The notes beneath the pieces are model-generated. The model was not told the origin of the DNA. It searched no databases and saw only the letters and a list, made by a program, of their open reading frames with translations. This document shows, piece by piece, positions 54,038 to 62,331 of a stretch of DNA of 64,000 nt. This DNA comes from Streptomyces wuyuanensis (GTDB lineage: Bacteria; Actinomycetota; Actinomycetes; Streptomycetales; Streptomycetaceae), in NCBI RefSeq assembly GCF_900103455.1, contig NZ_FNHI01000009.1, positions 62,001-126,000 on the forward strand, in the 5' to 3' direction. The position numbers and the translations under genes are program-made. The first letter of the stretch is position 1; every line of letters starts with the position of its first letter.

Positions 54038-54214
54038 TCACGCGGCGTTCGCATGCAGATCGATCGTGAGGTCACGGCGGTGCTTGCCGTGGCCGGGGAT
54101 GTTGAGGAACCCGAGGCGTTCGGTGGCACGCCGGCCACGGTGACGGCCGGTTCCCTCGGTCTCGGGTGCTGTGCGCAGGTGCTGGATGGCGAGGATGACG
54201 GTGCTCTTGAGCAT
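54038..54214 (-). CDS. Possible 58-residue peptide
   Basis: MLKSTVILAIQHLRTAPETE starts 6 nt after GGAG, an excellent ribosome site for this genome, and continues RHRGRRATERLGFLNIPGHG to HANAA. It is short, Arg/His rich and has one possible amphipathic N-terminal helix. It lies on the same strand as the 154-residue secreted protein. No family is recognised; function unknown. Confidence 0.4.
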   Translation of the reverse strand: MLKSTVILAIQHLRTAPETEGTGRHRGRRATERLGFLNIPGHGKHRRDLTIDLHANAA

Positions 54215-54492
54215 GGTGGGCTCCGGATGACTACGGTTGCGGGCAAGGGTGCTGACGCCGGTGCGATCACGGCCGCGGCGGAGGACGGCGCCGCGCACGA
54301 GGGCGGACGGCGGTCCAGGACGGCACGTGGACACGAAGACGAACGCGCGGGTCCGGGACGGCGTGCGGGCGGTCGCGTGGAGCGAAGTGCGTTGCGGCGC
54401 GCGGCCCCCGCGCCGGTGCCGGGCCGACGGAGGAGTCCGTCGGCGAGGCACCGGCGCATGCAGCCCCTCGGCCCTTCGGCCCCGGAGGTCGC

Positions 54493-54957
54493 TCAGACGC
54501 GACGGCCGTCGTTCTGCCGGGCGTCGAGGACCTGGTCGAAGTACCAGCGATCGACGTCGTGACCGCGGTCGAGCAGGACGATGACCCACTTCCCGTCGAT
54601 CCAGCGGGCGAAGCGGTGACCGTCGTAGCGGTAGTACGTGCGTCGGTCGTCGCCGTGCCAGTACCAGTGCCCGTCCTTGCCGTGGCGCCACTGCCCGTGC
54701 CCGTTGCGGTCCCAGCGTCCGTCACGGTCGTGGCGCCCGTCACGGTCCCAGCGTCCGTCGCGGTCGTGGCGAGGGCCGTCGCCGCGGTCCTGGCGGCGCT
54801 CGTCGCCGCGTTCCGTGACGGTGATGCTCGCGTTCCGCTCCTGCTGGACCGCGGTCCGCGACTCCGCGGACGCGGCGCCCGCGGTACCGATCAGGACAAG
54901 GCCGGCCAGGGCCGCGGAAGCGGTGGTGGCGGCGGTGAGCCGAATCAGCTTGTTCAT
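54493..54957 (-). CDS. Secreted Asp/Arg/His-rich repeat protein
   Basis: A 154-residue exported protein with a standard signal peptide (LTAATTASAALAGLVLIG, cut near ASAES). Residues ~55-90 are Asp/Arg/His-rich near-repeats, DGRWDRDGRHDRDG and RWDRNGHGQWRHG, followed by a folded-looking WYWHGDDRRTYYRYDGHRFA and RWIDGKWVIVLLDRGHDVDR, aromatic strand pairs. AAGGAG precedes the ATG. The layout is that of small streptomycete secreted stress proteins of unknown function. It is divergent from the MarR gene across an A/T-rich region. Confidence 0.75.
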   Translation of the reverse strand: MNKLIRLTAATTASAALAGLVLIGTAGAASAESRTAVQQERNASITVTERGDERRQDRGDGPRHDRDGRWDRDGRHDRDGRWDRNGHGQWRHGKDGHWYWHGDDRRTYYRYDGHRFARWIDGKWVIVLLDRGHDVDRWYFDQVLDARQNDGRRV

Positions 54958-55129
54958 GATGATGTCTCCTTGCTACGCCCGGTTGTCGGGGCGTCGAACG
55001 ACGGGTTCCGCCGTGTAGGCGGGTCCGTCCACAAGGCGCGGTGCTCGAAGTTCTGCGAGGAGCCGCCGTTTCGGCGGATCTCCGCCGGCCGCGAGCTCCA
55101 GGCCATCGCGCTTGCATTGAAGCTATCAG

Positions 55130-55148
55130 ATCGTTGATGCTCTTAAAT
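55130..55148 (-). repeat. 19-bp AT-rich motif, left copy
   Basis: On the minus strand it reads ATTTAAGAGCATCAACGAT. A copy with two changes lies on the plus strand at 56042-56060, in opposite orientation, so the two bracket the MarR gene like terminal inverted repeats or paired operators. Confidence 0.7.
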
Positions 55149-55243
55149 GATTTGCCAGGTGTGATGGTTGCCTCACGCATGATGCCTCCCCATACGCCCC
55201 TCGGCGAGCACCGCGGTCGTACACTCGGGCACACGATAGAAAT

Positions 55244-55261
55244 CGCGTAATGATTTACGCG
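55244..55261. promoter_or_regulatory. MarR-type operator
   Basis: CGCGTAA-TGAT-TTACGCG is a perfect dyad with 7-bp arms about 40 bp upstream of the MarR start, in an otherwise A/T-rich intergenic stretch; the likely autoregulatory site. Confidence 0.6.
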
Positions 55262-55285
55262 TTGCAATCATTTGGCCGGCATTGG

Positions 55286-55291
55286 TAACGT
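55286..55291 (+). promoter_or_regulatory. -10 element of the marR-type gene
   Basis: TAACGT ends 6 nt before the ATG, indicating a leaderless transcript. Confidence 0.45.
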
Positions 55292-55297
55292 GAGCGG

Positions 55298-55774
55298 ATG
55301 ACAGTGGACGAAACCATGGCCGCCGCGGCCGACAGCGACCCCCTGGACCGGCTCGGATTCCTGCTGGCCCGGCACGGCGCGATCGCGAACAGCCGCGTCC
55401 ACCACGCCTTCGAGACCTGCGGACTCGCACTGCGCCAGGGCACGGCACTGATGCTGCTCGGCTCGTCCGGATTCATGAGCCAGCGGACTCTCGCGGCAAC
55501 GCTCGAGGTGGACCCCAGCATCATGGTCGGGATTCTCAACGACCTGGAATCCGCCCATCTCGTGGAGCGCCGCCGGGATCCCTCCGACCGCCGCCGGCAC
55601 ATCGTGGCGATCACCCAGGAGGGCCGATGCCTGCTGGCCAAGGCACAGCAGGCCGTCACCGACGTCGAGGAGGGGCTCTTCGCCGACCTCGCACCGGAGG
55701 AGATCGCCGCACTCCGCGGCCTGCTGGCCCGGGTGCGCACTTCACCGCGCGACCCGGTCTGCTTCGAGCAGTGA
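55298..55774 (+). CDS. MarR family transcriptional regulator
   Basis: A 158-residue winged-helix regulator. The DNA-binding part is SGFMSQRTLAATLEVDPSIM with wing RRRDPSDRRRHIVAITQEG, the characteristic MarR DxRxR wing. Helices on both sides form the dimer. A palindromic site precedes its gene, and a hairpin 87 bp past the stop ends it. It is divergent from the Asp/Arg-rich secreted protein, so that gene may be its target; the ligand is unknown. Confidence 0.9.
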   Translation: MTVDETMAAAADSDPLDRLGFLLARHGAIANSRVHHAFETCGLALRQGTALMLLGSSGFMSQRTLAATLEVDPSIMVGILNDLESAHLVERRRDPSDRRRHIVAITQEGRCLLAKAQQAVTDVEEGLFADLAPEEIAALRGLLARVRTSPRDPVCFEQ

Positions 55775-55860
55775 CGCGCTGACGGCACAGGCCCGGCACG
55801 CCGCGACACCGACACCGACACCGACACATCGCGAGCCACAGGCCCCGAGAAGAAGCAAAG

Positions 55861-55908
55861 AGGGCGGTGTCCGTGCACGCTCCCCATCGCATACACGGAC
55901 ACCGCCCT
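55861..55908 (+). terminator. Terminator of the marR-type gene
   Basis: AGGGCGGTGTCCGTG and its perfect complement form a 15-bp stem with an 18-nt loop, followed by TTT. Confidence 0.7.
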
Positions 55909-56041
55909 TTGCACGGGCAACGGCCGTCGCCGCACCCGACGGCCGCTCTCACCCCATTCCGGAGGAGCGGCCCCTGCACCGTCGCACCCCTGAGAGCAGT
56001 GCAGGCGTCTTTGGTGACTACGAGATGGAATCTACCTGATG

Positions 56042-56060
56042 ATTTAAGATCATCAATGAT
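56042..56060 (+). repeat. 19-bp AT-rich motif, right copy
   Basis: ATTTAAGATCATCAATGAT matches the left copy at 17 of 19 positions in inverted orientation. It also overlaps a short dyad, TGATGAT/ATCATCA (56037-56055). Confidence 0.7.
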
Positions 56061-56570
56061 TTCCAGTATGTGACGATCGTCTCTGCGTCATGGATCACGT
56101 GACGGCGCCGCGCGGAGGGAGAAACCGGCGCCCGGGCAGTCGGGCAGGCCCGGCCGCATACGGGGCGAGCCCGGCGCCCGTCGCATGGCACGCCTCCCGA
56201 GCCCGGCGCCCGCCGCGTCCCGAGTCCGACGCGGGCAGCCGGGCCCGCCTCGCCGCGGCCCCGAGCCTCCTGGGCCGCATCACAGGCCGGAGCGACCCCC
56301 TCGGGTTCGGCCCCGGGCACGGCGCGCACGCACAACGGCCCGCACGCACAACGGCGCGTCCGGAAGCGGCCGTACACCGGGGGCCGATCATGTGACGGTA
56401 CGACAGATGCGGCAGGATGGCTCGTCGCGCCGGACGGAAGTCAACGGCCCGGTGCGACGCACAACGGCATCCCCCGACACGCACAGGTGGCTCGTGACGA
56501 CACATCACATCCGGCTCACGGCGGCAGGCGCACCCGGCCGCACCCTCGCCCGCACTCCGGGAGGTGCGAG

Positions 56571-57686
56571 GTGACCCGGGCCCTCACACTGCACGACCTG
56601 ATGGTCGCCGGTATCGCGCTCGTGGCCGGTACGGCGGCGGCCGTGCTGCTTCGGGTGATCCTGAGATGGCTCGGGGTACGAGCCGGGAGAACGAAGTGGA
56701 GCGGCGACGACATCATCGTCGACGGCCTGCGGACGATCGTCCCGTGGGCCGCTGTGACCGGCGGTGCGGCGGTCGCCGCCTCCGCGCTACCGCTGACGGC
56801 CCGGGTCGGACGCAACGTCACCATGACGCTGACGGCGGTGCTGATCCTGGCGGCGACGGTCACCGTGGCACGGGTCGTGGCCGGGATGGTGCAGGCCCTG
56901 GCGCAGTCCAGGTCGGGGGTCGCCGGTTCGGCCACCATCTTCGTGAACATCACCCGCGTCGTCGTCCTGGCCATGGGTTTCCTGGTGATGCTGGAGACGC
57001 TGGGGGTCTCCATAGCACCGCTGCTCACGGCGCTGGGCGTGGGTGGTCTGGCGGTGGCGCTGGCCCTCCAGGACACACTGGCGAATCTATTCGCGGGCGT
57101 GCACATCCTCGCGTCCCGCACCGTGCAGCCCGGGCACTACATCAAGCTCAGCAGCGGTGAGGAGGGCTACGTCGTCGACATCAACTGGCGCAACACCGTC
57201 GTGCGTACGCTCTCGGACAACCTCGTGATCATCCCCAACACGAAGCTGTCGGGCACCAACATGACCAACTACCACCGCCCCGAGCAGCAGATGTCGCTCA
57301 ACGTGCAGGTGGGCGTCGGCTACGACAGCGACCTCGAACACGTCGAGCACGTCACGATCGAGGTCGTGAAGAGCGTCATGGCGGATGTCGAAGGCGGCCT
57401 GCCCGACCATGAACCCCTCGTCCGCTTCCACACGTTCGGCGACTCCCGGATCGGATTCACGGTGATCCTCGGGGTCGGCGAGTTCAGCGACCAGTACCGG
57501 ATCAAGCACGAGTTCATCAAGCGGCTGCACAAGCGCTACCGCGCGGAAGGCATCAGTGTGCCCGCCCCTCGGCGCATCGTCTCCGTGCACCAGACGGAGA
57601 TCCCGCAGCCCGAGCTGCCGATCCCCGGTCCGCGCCTCGCCACCGACGCGATGACCACACCGGTGAACCCGACGCCGCCGGTCTGA
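56571..57686 (+). CDS. Small-conductance mechanosensitive channel (MscS)
   Basis: A 371-residue MscS-family channel that releases solutes on membrane stretch. Three to four N-terminal helices end in the pore helix VSIAPLLTALGVGGLAVALA and LQDTLANLFAGVHILASRTV. The beta domain has PGHYIKLSSGEEGYVVDINW and the conserved NLVIIPNTKLSGTNMTNY (PN motif), then a C-terminal alpha-beta domain with a Pro-rich tail. The GTG chosen has GGGAGG in good spacing. It stands alone and is a likely partner in osmotic balance with the betaine ABC and K+ antiporter genes. Confidence 0.92.
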   Translation: MTRALTLHDLMVAGIALVAGTAAAVLLRVILRWLGVRAGRTKWSGDDIIVDGLRTIVPWAAVTGGAAVAASALPLTARVGRNVTMTLTAVLILAATVTVARVVAGMVQALAQSRSGVAGSATIFVNITRVVVLAMGFLVMLETLGVSIAPLLTALGVGGLAVALALQDTLANLFAGVHILASRTVQPGHYIKLSSGEEGYVVDINWRNTVVRTLSDNLVIIPNTKLSGTNMTNYHRPEQQMSLNVQVGVGYDSDLEHVEHVTIEVVKSVMADVEGGLPDHEPLVRFHTFGDSRIGFTVILGVGEFSDQYRIKHEFIKRLHKRYRAEGISVPAPRRIVSVHQTEIPQPELPIPGPRLATDAMTTPVNPTPPV

Positions 57687-57693
57687 GGCGAGC

Positions 57694-57730
57694 CCGGGGC
57701 GGAGCGCCGGATCCGGCCGCTCCGCCCCGG
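57694..57730 (+). terminator. Terminator of the MscS gene
   Basis: CCGGGGCGGAGCG and its exact complement form a 13-bp stem with an 11-nt loop, starting 7 bp past the stop. Confidence 0.7.
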
Positions 57731-57876
57731 CCCGGCAGAGCGGCGCGAGTCGCAGCGGGCCGCCCCGCGGACTGCGGGTGGTGCAACTGCCCGCCGTGCC
57801 CGACGGATCCGACGAGGGCCACGCGGTGCTGCGGCCGCTGTACGAGGCGGGGCCGTCGGTCGCCCGGACATGCGGA

Positions 57877-57921
57877 GGCGCCATGGCCGGGGCGGGTTCT
57901 CTCCGCGCCGGCCATGGCGCC
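57877..57921. terminator. 19-bp inverted repeat near the antiporter 3' end
   Basis: GGCGCCATGGCCGGGGCGG and its complement (one mismatch) flank a 7-nt loop, GTTCTCT. It is the longest stem in the window and lies ~115 bp past the K+/H+ antiporter stop; it may terminate both convergent units. Confidence 0.6.
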
Positions 57922-58035
57922 CTTGTGTCCCTCGATGCCTCCGCGGGAGCACGACAGCCGAGCGTCGTCCACGGGTTCGTGGCGCCCTGCCGCCAAGGCA
58001 GTGGCGGCCAACCGGTTCGCCGTACGGCCCGGCTC

Positions 58036-59340
58036 TCAGGCGCGGTCGGCCGCGTTCCGGTCCGACAGCACCTCTCGGTCCGTCGCGGCGTCCGGTCCCG
58101 TCCCCGGTTCGCGGTCCGAGCCGTCCGTGACCTGTTCCCGGGCCTGCGGTACCGCCGGTGCCGTCCCCGCCGGCCTGCCGCGCCCGGTGAGGCGGGTGGC
58201 GAGGGGCTCGGTGTAGCGGGCGGTGAGGGGGCCGATCACGACGAGGATCAGGACGTACGCCGTGGCGAGCGGGCCCAGGGCCGGCTCGATGCCGGCGGTG
58301 ACGGCCAGGCCGGCGATGACGATGGAGAACTCGCCCCGCGCTACCAGGGTGCCGCCGGCCCGCCAGCGGCCCTTGACGCCGACCCCGGCCCGCTTGGCGG
58401 CCCAGTACCCGGTCGCCACCTTCGTGCAGGCCGTGATGACGGCGAGGGCGAGCGCGGGAAGGATGACCGGCGGGATGCTCGCCGGGTCGGTGTGCAGGCC
58501 GAAGAAGACGAAGAAGACGGCCGCGAACAGGTCCCGCAGCGGGCTGAGGAGCGTGTGGGCGCCCTCCGCGACCTCGCCGGACAGGGCGATGCCGACGAGG
58601 AACGCGCCGACGGCGGCCGACACCTGCAGCTGCTGGGCGATGCCCGCGACCAGCAGCGTCAGCCCCAGCACCACCAGCAGCAGCTTCTCCGGGTCGTCGC
58701 TGGAGACGAAGCGCGAGATGACCCTGCCGTAGCGCACGGCCACGAAGAGCACCGCTCCGGCCACACCGAGGGCGATCGCGAGGGTGATGCTGCCGGCGGC
58801 GAGGCTCACACCGGCCAGCAGGGCCGTGACGATCGGCAGGTAGACCGCCATCGCGAGGTCCTCGAGGACGAGGATGCTCAGGATGACCGGTGTCTCGCGG
58901 TTGCCGATCCGTCCGAGGTCGCCCATCACCTTGGCGATGACACCGGAGGACGAGATCCAGGTGACTCCGGCCAGCACCACCGCCGCCACCGGCCCCCATC
59001 CGAGCAGCAGTGCCGCGACGGCGCCGGGTACGGCGTTGAGGGTGAAGTCGACGAGCCCGGCCGGGTACTGGGTCTTGAGGTTGGACACCAGGTCGCTGGC
59101 CGTGTACTCCAGACCCAGCATCAACAGCAGCAGGATGACGCCGATCTCGGCGCCGATCGCGACGAACTCCTCGCTCGCGCCGAGCGGCAGGAGCCCACCC
59201 TCGCCGAAGGCGAGACCGGCGAGCAGATAGAGGGGGATCGGGGAGAACCGGAGGCGGCCGGCGAAGCGGCCCAGGAGTCCGAGGCCGAGGATGATCGCAC
59301 CGAACTCGATCAGGAAAAGGGCGGAGTGCACGCGGGTCAC
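58036..59340 (-). CDS. CPA2 K+/H+ antiporter (KhtU-like)
   Basis: A 434-residue monovalent cation/proton antiporter of CPA2 with ~12 helices. The ion-binding helix has GEGGLLPLG and AIGAEIGVILLLLMLGLEYT; the conserved VTWISSSGVIAKVMGDLGRI supplies the Ser-rich break and Asp, and LSILVLEDLAMAVYLP follows. The polar ~55-residue tail is low complexity. The GTG overlaps the stop of the TrkA-C gene by 4 bp (GTGA), so the two are coupled as KhtT/KhtU in Bacillus subtilis. Likely role: K+ efflux under alkaline or hypo-osmotic stress. Confidence 0.88.
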   Translation of the reverse strand: MTRVHSALFLIEFGAIILGLGLLGRFAGRLRFSPIPLYLLAGLAFGEGGLLPLGASEEFVAIGAEIGVILLLLMLGLEYTASDLVSNLKTQYPAGLVDFTLNAVPGAVAALLLGWGPVAAVVLAGVTWISSSGVIAKVMGDLGRIGNRETPVILSILVLEDLAMAVYLPIVTALLAGVSLAAGSITLAIALGVAGAVLFVAVRYGRVISRFVSSDDPEKLLLVVLGLTLLVAGIAQQLQVSAAVGAFLVGIALSGEVAEGAHTLLSPLRDLFAAVFFVFFGLHTDPASIPPVILPALALAVITACTKVATGYWAAKRAGVGVKGRWRAGGTLVARGEFSIVIAGLAVTAGIEPALGPLATAYVLILVVIGPLTARYTEPLATRLTGRGRPAGTAPAVPQAREQVTDGSDREPGTGPDAATDREVLSDRNAADRA

Positions 59341-59807
59341 TCCCGTCCGAGGACGGCCGCTGCCGCCTCGATGCCCTCGCGGGTACCGATGACGATCAGG
59401 GTGTCGCCGCCGGCGAGCCGGAAGTCGGGGGTGGGCGACGGGATGGCCTCCGCCCTGCGCAGCACGGCGACCACGGACGCACCCGTCTCGGTCCGCATCC
59501 GCATGTCGCCGAGCACCCGGCCGTTCCAGTGCGAGTGGGCGGACAGCTCGATGCGCTCGGCGACCAGGCCGAGGTCCGTCGTGTGCAGCACGTTCGAGCT
59601 GTGGTGGTCCGGCATCAGCGCGTCGATGAGCGACGCCGTCTCCGTCGACGAGAGGTGCAGGGACTGGGCGCAGGCGTCGGGGTCGTCGGCCCGGTAGACA
59701 TTCACCGTCCGGGTGCCGTCCCGGTGTGCGATCACCGACAGATGGCGGTGTTCACGCGTGGTGAGGTCGTACTGGACACCGATGCCGGGCAGTGGCGTGG
59801 TGCTCAT
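59337..59807 (-). CDS. TrkA-C domain regulatory subunit (KhtT-like)
   Basis: A 156-residue cytoplasmic protein. The N-terminal ~70 residues (VQYDLTTREHRHLSVIAHRD onward) resemble the KhtT N-terminal domain, and the C-terminal ~75 residues are a TrkA-C domain (RMRTETGASVVAVLRRAEAI and ...DTLIVIGTREGIEA). TrkA-C domains of this pair bind c-di-AMP and gate the antiporter in Bacillus; that ligand is inferred here. It is the first gene of the pair and overlaps the antiporter start. Its promoter faces the histidine kinase gene. Confidence 0.85.
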   Translation of the reverse strand: MSTTPLPGIGVQYDLTTREHRHLSVIAHRDGTRTVNVYRADDPDACAQSLHLSSTETASLIDALMPDHHSSNVLHTTDLGLVAERIELSAHSHWNGRVLGDMRMRTETGASVVAVLRRAEAIPSPTPDFRLAGGDTLIVIGTREGIEAAAAVLGRE

Positions 59808-60081
59808 CCGTGAGGCAGGCACGGCCCATCCCCTCTGGTATTGCGGACTGATGTGCGTACTGCGGGCCACCCTGTTCGGGCGGCACACGCGGCGAGGTGC
59901 AATGTTGCCACCTGCCCGCAGGCGTCGAACATGGGTGTCAGCACCTATGGACGCGGGGCCGGGAGGCGGCGAGGCTGACCGGGGGACTCGGATCCCGCCG
60001 CACGTCGGAGCCCGCGAGCGGAGCCCGACGCCGTCGGGAAGGCAATAGTGGAGGTGGGAGCCCACCGAGAAAGGCGCGCGC

Positions 60082-61032
60082 ATGTCGCTGTACTGGCGGA
60101 TCTTCCTGCTCAACGCCGCCGTGCTGGTCGTGGCGGTCCTGCTGCTGCTCGGACCGGTCACGGTGTCCACGCCCGTGCTGCTGGCCGAGGCGGCGGTCAT
60201 CGGTGCGGGGCTGGCGGCCATGCTGATCGCCAACGCGGTGCTGCTGAGGATCGGGCTCGCTCCACTGCAGCGGCTGACCCGCGCCATGACCACGGCCGAT
60301 CTGCTGAAGCCCGGCGCCCGGCCGGTCGTCACGGGACGCGGCGAGATGGCGGAGCTGACGACGACGTTCAACGCGATGCTGGACCGTCTGGAGGCCGAGC
60401 GCGCCACCAGCAGCGGCCGGGTGCTGTCCGCGCAGGAGTCCGAGCGCCGGCGTATCGCCCAGGAGCTCCACGACGAGATCGGCCAGACCCTCACCGCCGT
60501 TCTGCTCCAGATCAAGCACGCCGCCGACCGTGCCCAGGAGCCCGTACGGGGGGACCTGCACCAGGCGCAGGAGACCGTCCGGGCCAGTCTGGACGAGATC
60601 CGGCGCATCGCCAGACGGCTGCGGCCCGGCGTACTTGAGGAGTTGGGCCTGCACAGCGCCCTGCGGGCCCTCGCCACGGAATTCACGACACCCGGCCTCG
60701 AAGTGCGGCTGCACATCGGCCCGGGAATGCCGCCCCTGGGCCACGTGACGGAACTGGTCTTCTACCGCGTGGCCCAGGAGGGGCTCACCAACACCGCCCG
60801 CCACTCGGGCGCGAGCCGGGTCGAGTTGCATCTGCGGACCCTGCCGGGCGGGGGTGTGGGCCTGCTCGTACGGGACGACGGCAAGGGCATCGGCAGCGCC
60901 CCCGAGGGGGCCGGGATCCGCGGCATGCGCGAACGCGCACTGCTGATCGGGGCCGACCTGACCGTCGGCCCGGGCCGGGACGGCGGCACCGAGGTACGGC
61001 TGGACGTCACCGACCCGAAGGGGAACACCTGA
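60082..61032 (+). CDS. NarL-class sensor histidine kinase
   Basis: A 316-residue membrane kinase. Two N-terminal helices (residues ~8-30 and 35-55) leave little periplasmic sensor, and a HAMP segment follows (LRIGLAPLQRLTRAMTTADL). The HisKA_3 block is ESERRRIAQELHDEIGQTLT, with phospho-acceptor H130. The ATPase part has the N-box EGLTNTARHSGAS, and the G-box DDGKGIG then GAGIRGMRERA. It overlaps the response regulator by 1 bp (TGATG), so the pair is translationally coupled. The signal is unknown; the short extracytoplasmic loop suggests a membrane or intracellular cue. Confidence 0.92.
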   Translation: MSLYWRIFLLNAAVLVVAVLLLLGPVTVSTPVLLAEAAVIGAGLAAMLIANAVLLRIGLAPLQRLTRAMTTADLLKPGARPVVTGRGEMAELTTTFNAMLDRLEAERATSSGRVLSAQESERRRIAQELHDEIGQTLTAVLLQIKHAADRAQEPVRGDLHQAQETVRASLDEIRRIARRLRPGVLEELGLHSALRALATEFTTPGLEVRLHIGPGMPPLGHVTELVFYRVAQEGLTNTARHSGASRVELHLRTLPGGGVGLLVRDDGKGIGSAPEGAGIRGMRERALLIGADLTVGPGRDGGTEVRLDVTDPKGNT

Positions 61033-61685
61033 TGACCGCACCGGCTCGCATTCTGCTTGCCGACGACCACGCCCTCGTACGCCACGGGGTGAGGCTCATC
61101 CTCGACAACGAGCCGGACCTGACCGTGGTCGCCGAGGCCGACGACGGTGCCGAGGCCGTCGCCCAGGCCCGTTCCACGGACATCGACCTGGCCATCCTGG
61201 ACATCGCCATGCCGCGCCAGACCGGGCTCCAGGCGGCCCGCGAGCTGTCCCGCCTCCGCCCCGAGCTGCACATCCTGATCCTGACCATGTACGACAACGA
61301 GCAGTACTTCTTCGAGGCCCTGAAGGCCGGTGCCAGCGGCTACGTGCTCAAGTCCGTCGCGGACCGCGACCTGGTCGCCGCCTGCCGGGCCGCCATCCGG
61401 GACGAGCCGTTCATCTACCCCGGAGCCGAGACCACCCTCATCCGCAAGTACCTCGACCGCGCACAGCAGGGCGACGCGCTGCCGGCCAAGCCGATCACCG
61501 AGCGCGAGGAGGAGATCCTCAAGCTCGTCGCCGAGGGTCACACCTCCAAGGAGATCGGCGACATCCTCTTCATCAGCGCCAAGACGGTCGAGCGCCATCG
61601 CGCCAATCTGCTCCAGAAGCTCGGGCTGCGCGACCGGCTCGAGCTCACGCGGTACGCGATCCGCGTGGGGCTGATCGAACCCTGA
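61032..61685 (+). CDS. NarL/LuxR-family response regulator
   Basis: A 217-residue response regulator. The receiver has the acidic pair [13 protein letters not shown], the phosphorylation site D57 in [14 protein letters not shown], and Lys in [12 protein letters not shown]. The C-terminal HTH is [39 protein letters not shown]. It shares a junction with the histidine kinase gene, whose output it should receive. A GCGCC-TTCG-GGCGC hairpin 5 bp after the stop ends the unit. Confidence 0.94.
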   Translation: MTAPARILLADDHALVRHGVRLILDNEPDLTVVAEADDGAEAVAQARSTDIDLAILDIAMPRQTGLQAARELSRLRPELHILILTMYDNEQYFFEALKAGASGYVLKSVADRDLVAACRAAIRDEPFIYPGAETTLIRKYLDRAQQGDALPAKPITEREEEILKLVAEGHTSKEIGDILFISAKTVERHRANLLQKLGLRDRLELTRYAIRVGLIEP

Positions 61686-61690
61686 CGGAG

Positions 61691-61704
61691 GCGCCTTCGG
61701 GCGC
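61691..61704 (+). terminator. Terminator of the two-component system
   Basis: GCGCC-TTCG-GGCGC, a stem with a stable UUCG tetraloop, lies directly downstream of the response regulator stop. Confidence 0.5.
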
Positions 61705-61889
61705 AAGCCCGACGGAGGCGTCCGGGCGGGTGCGCGCGGATGCCCACGGCCCGGGCTCCGGGCCCATTGCGTCCCCGGGGGCGGCCGGGCCGGTGTCCCA
61801 CGGGCCGGAGGGCCGGTCCCGAACCGGACCGCGCTCAGCCGAGCCGTTCGGCGGTGGCTGACCGTTCCGTTGCGGGCCGGGAGGGACTT

Positions 61890-62331
61890 TCACCACACAC
61901 GGCAGAACCGCTGTGCACCCGCCACGACGGCCTCGCGGATGCGGTCGCAGGTGCCGCAGCGGCAGATGTTGCGGATCTCGTCGCGGTCGGCCCCGCCGAT
62001 CTCCCGCCCGGCCTCCCGGGCCTGCCGGACCTTGGCGACTGCGGCCGTGATCTGCCCGGGCCGGCAGGAGCCGCACTGCGACACGTCGTGGTCGAGCCAG
62101 GCCTCCTGCATCGGATGGAGTTCCCTGCCGACCGTGGCGGGCAGCCCCTCGACGGTGGTGACCTCGTCGCGGGCCGCGAGGTCGCCGACGGGTACGGTGC
62201 AGGGCGTGACCGCCCCGCCGTTGACATGGCTGGTGCGGGTCGCGGCAGACGCCCGCCCCGCAGCCGTACTTCGGCCCGGTCACACCGAGGACGTCCCGGA
62301 GCAGCAGCCGGACGTCGCTCTCTATGTCCAC
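61890..62331 (-). pseudogene. Frameshifted [2Fe-2S] subunit of a molybdenum hydroxylase
   Basis: The N-terminal part [20 protein letters not shown] and the C-terminal part [20 protein letters not shown] with [19 protein letters not shown] (CGxCxPG) and [15 protein letters not shown] belong to one xanthine-dehydrogenase-type iron-sulfur subunit, but are in different frames. Near 62240 the sequence has one base more than expected for CGACT (TGCCGCGACCCGCACC). The N-terminus has no strong start either. No large molybdenum or FAD subunit is adjacent, so this is an orphan remnant, or a sequencing error in an intact gene. Confidence 0.7.

Larger units (their letters stand above)
54958..55297. other. 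A/T-rich divergent control region of the marR gene
   Basis: 340 bp between the secreted protein and MarR genes. It holds one copy of a 19-bp inverted motif, a MarR-type dyad and a -10 element (separate entries). No gene is convincing in it, although short frames such as MREATITPGKSFKSINDLIA on the minus strand are open. Confidence 0.55.
55775..56570. other. Intergenic region between MarR and MscS genes
   Basis: 796 bp holding the marR terminator, the right copy of the 19-bp motif and, further on, GC-rich sequence without a convincing gene. Open frames over 56090-56520 are Arg/Pro-rich shadows. Confidence 0.5.
57687..58035. other. Intergenic region between convergent MscS and antiporter genes
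   Basis: 349 bp holding two strong hairpins (separate entries). A frame starting GTG at 57778 (QLPAVPDGSDEGHAVLRPLY) has coding-like codons for ~40 residues but runs into the second hairpin and looks like a remnant. Confidence 0.5.

Noticed and set aside
53233..54459. Long minus-strand Arg/Ser/Pro-rich frame
   Set aside because: No ribosome site, no domain and shadow codon use; the opposite strand has a better small candidate.
55041..55250. Short plus-strand frame in the MarR control region
   Set aside because: It crosses the 19-bp motif and most of the MarR dyad, has no ribosome site and no recognisable protein features.
57778..57921. Short coding-like frame after the MscS gene
   Set aside because: It runs straight into the 19-bp inverted repeat and becomes low complexity; at most a remnant.
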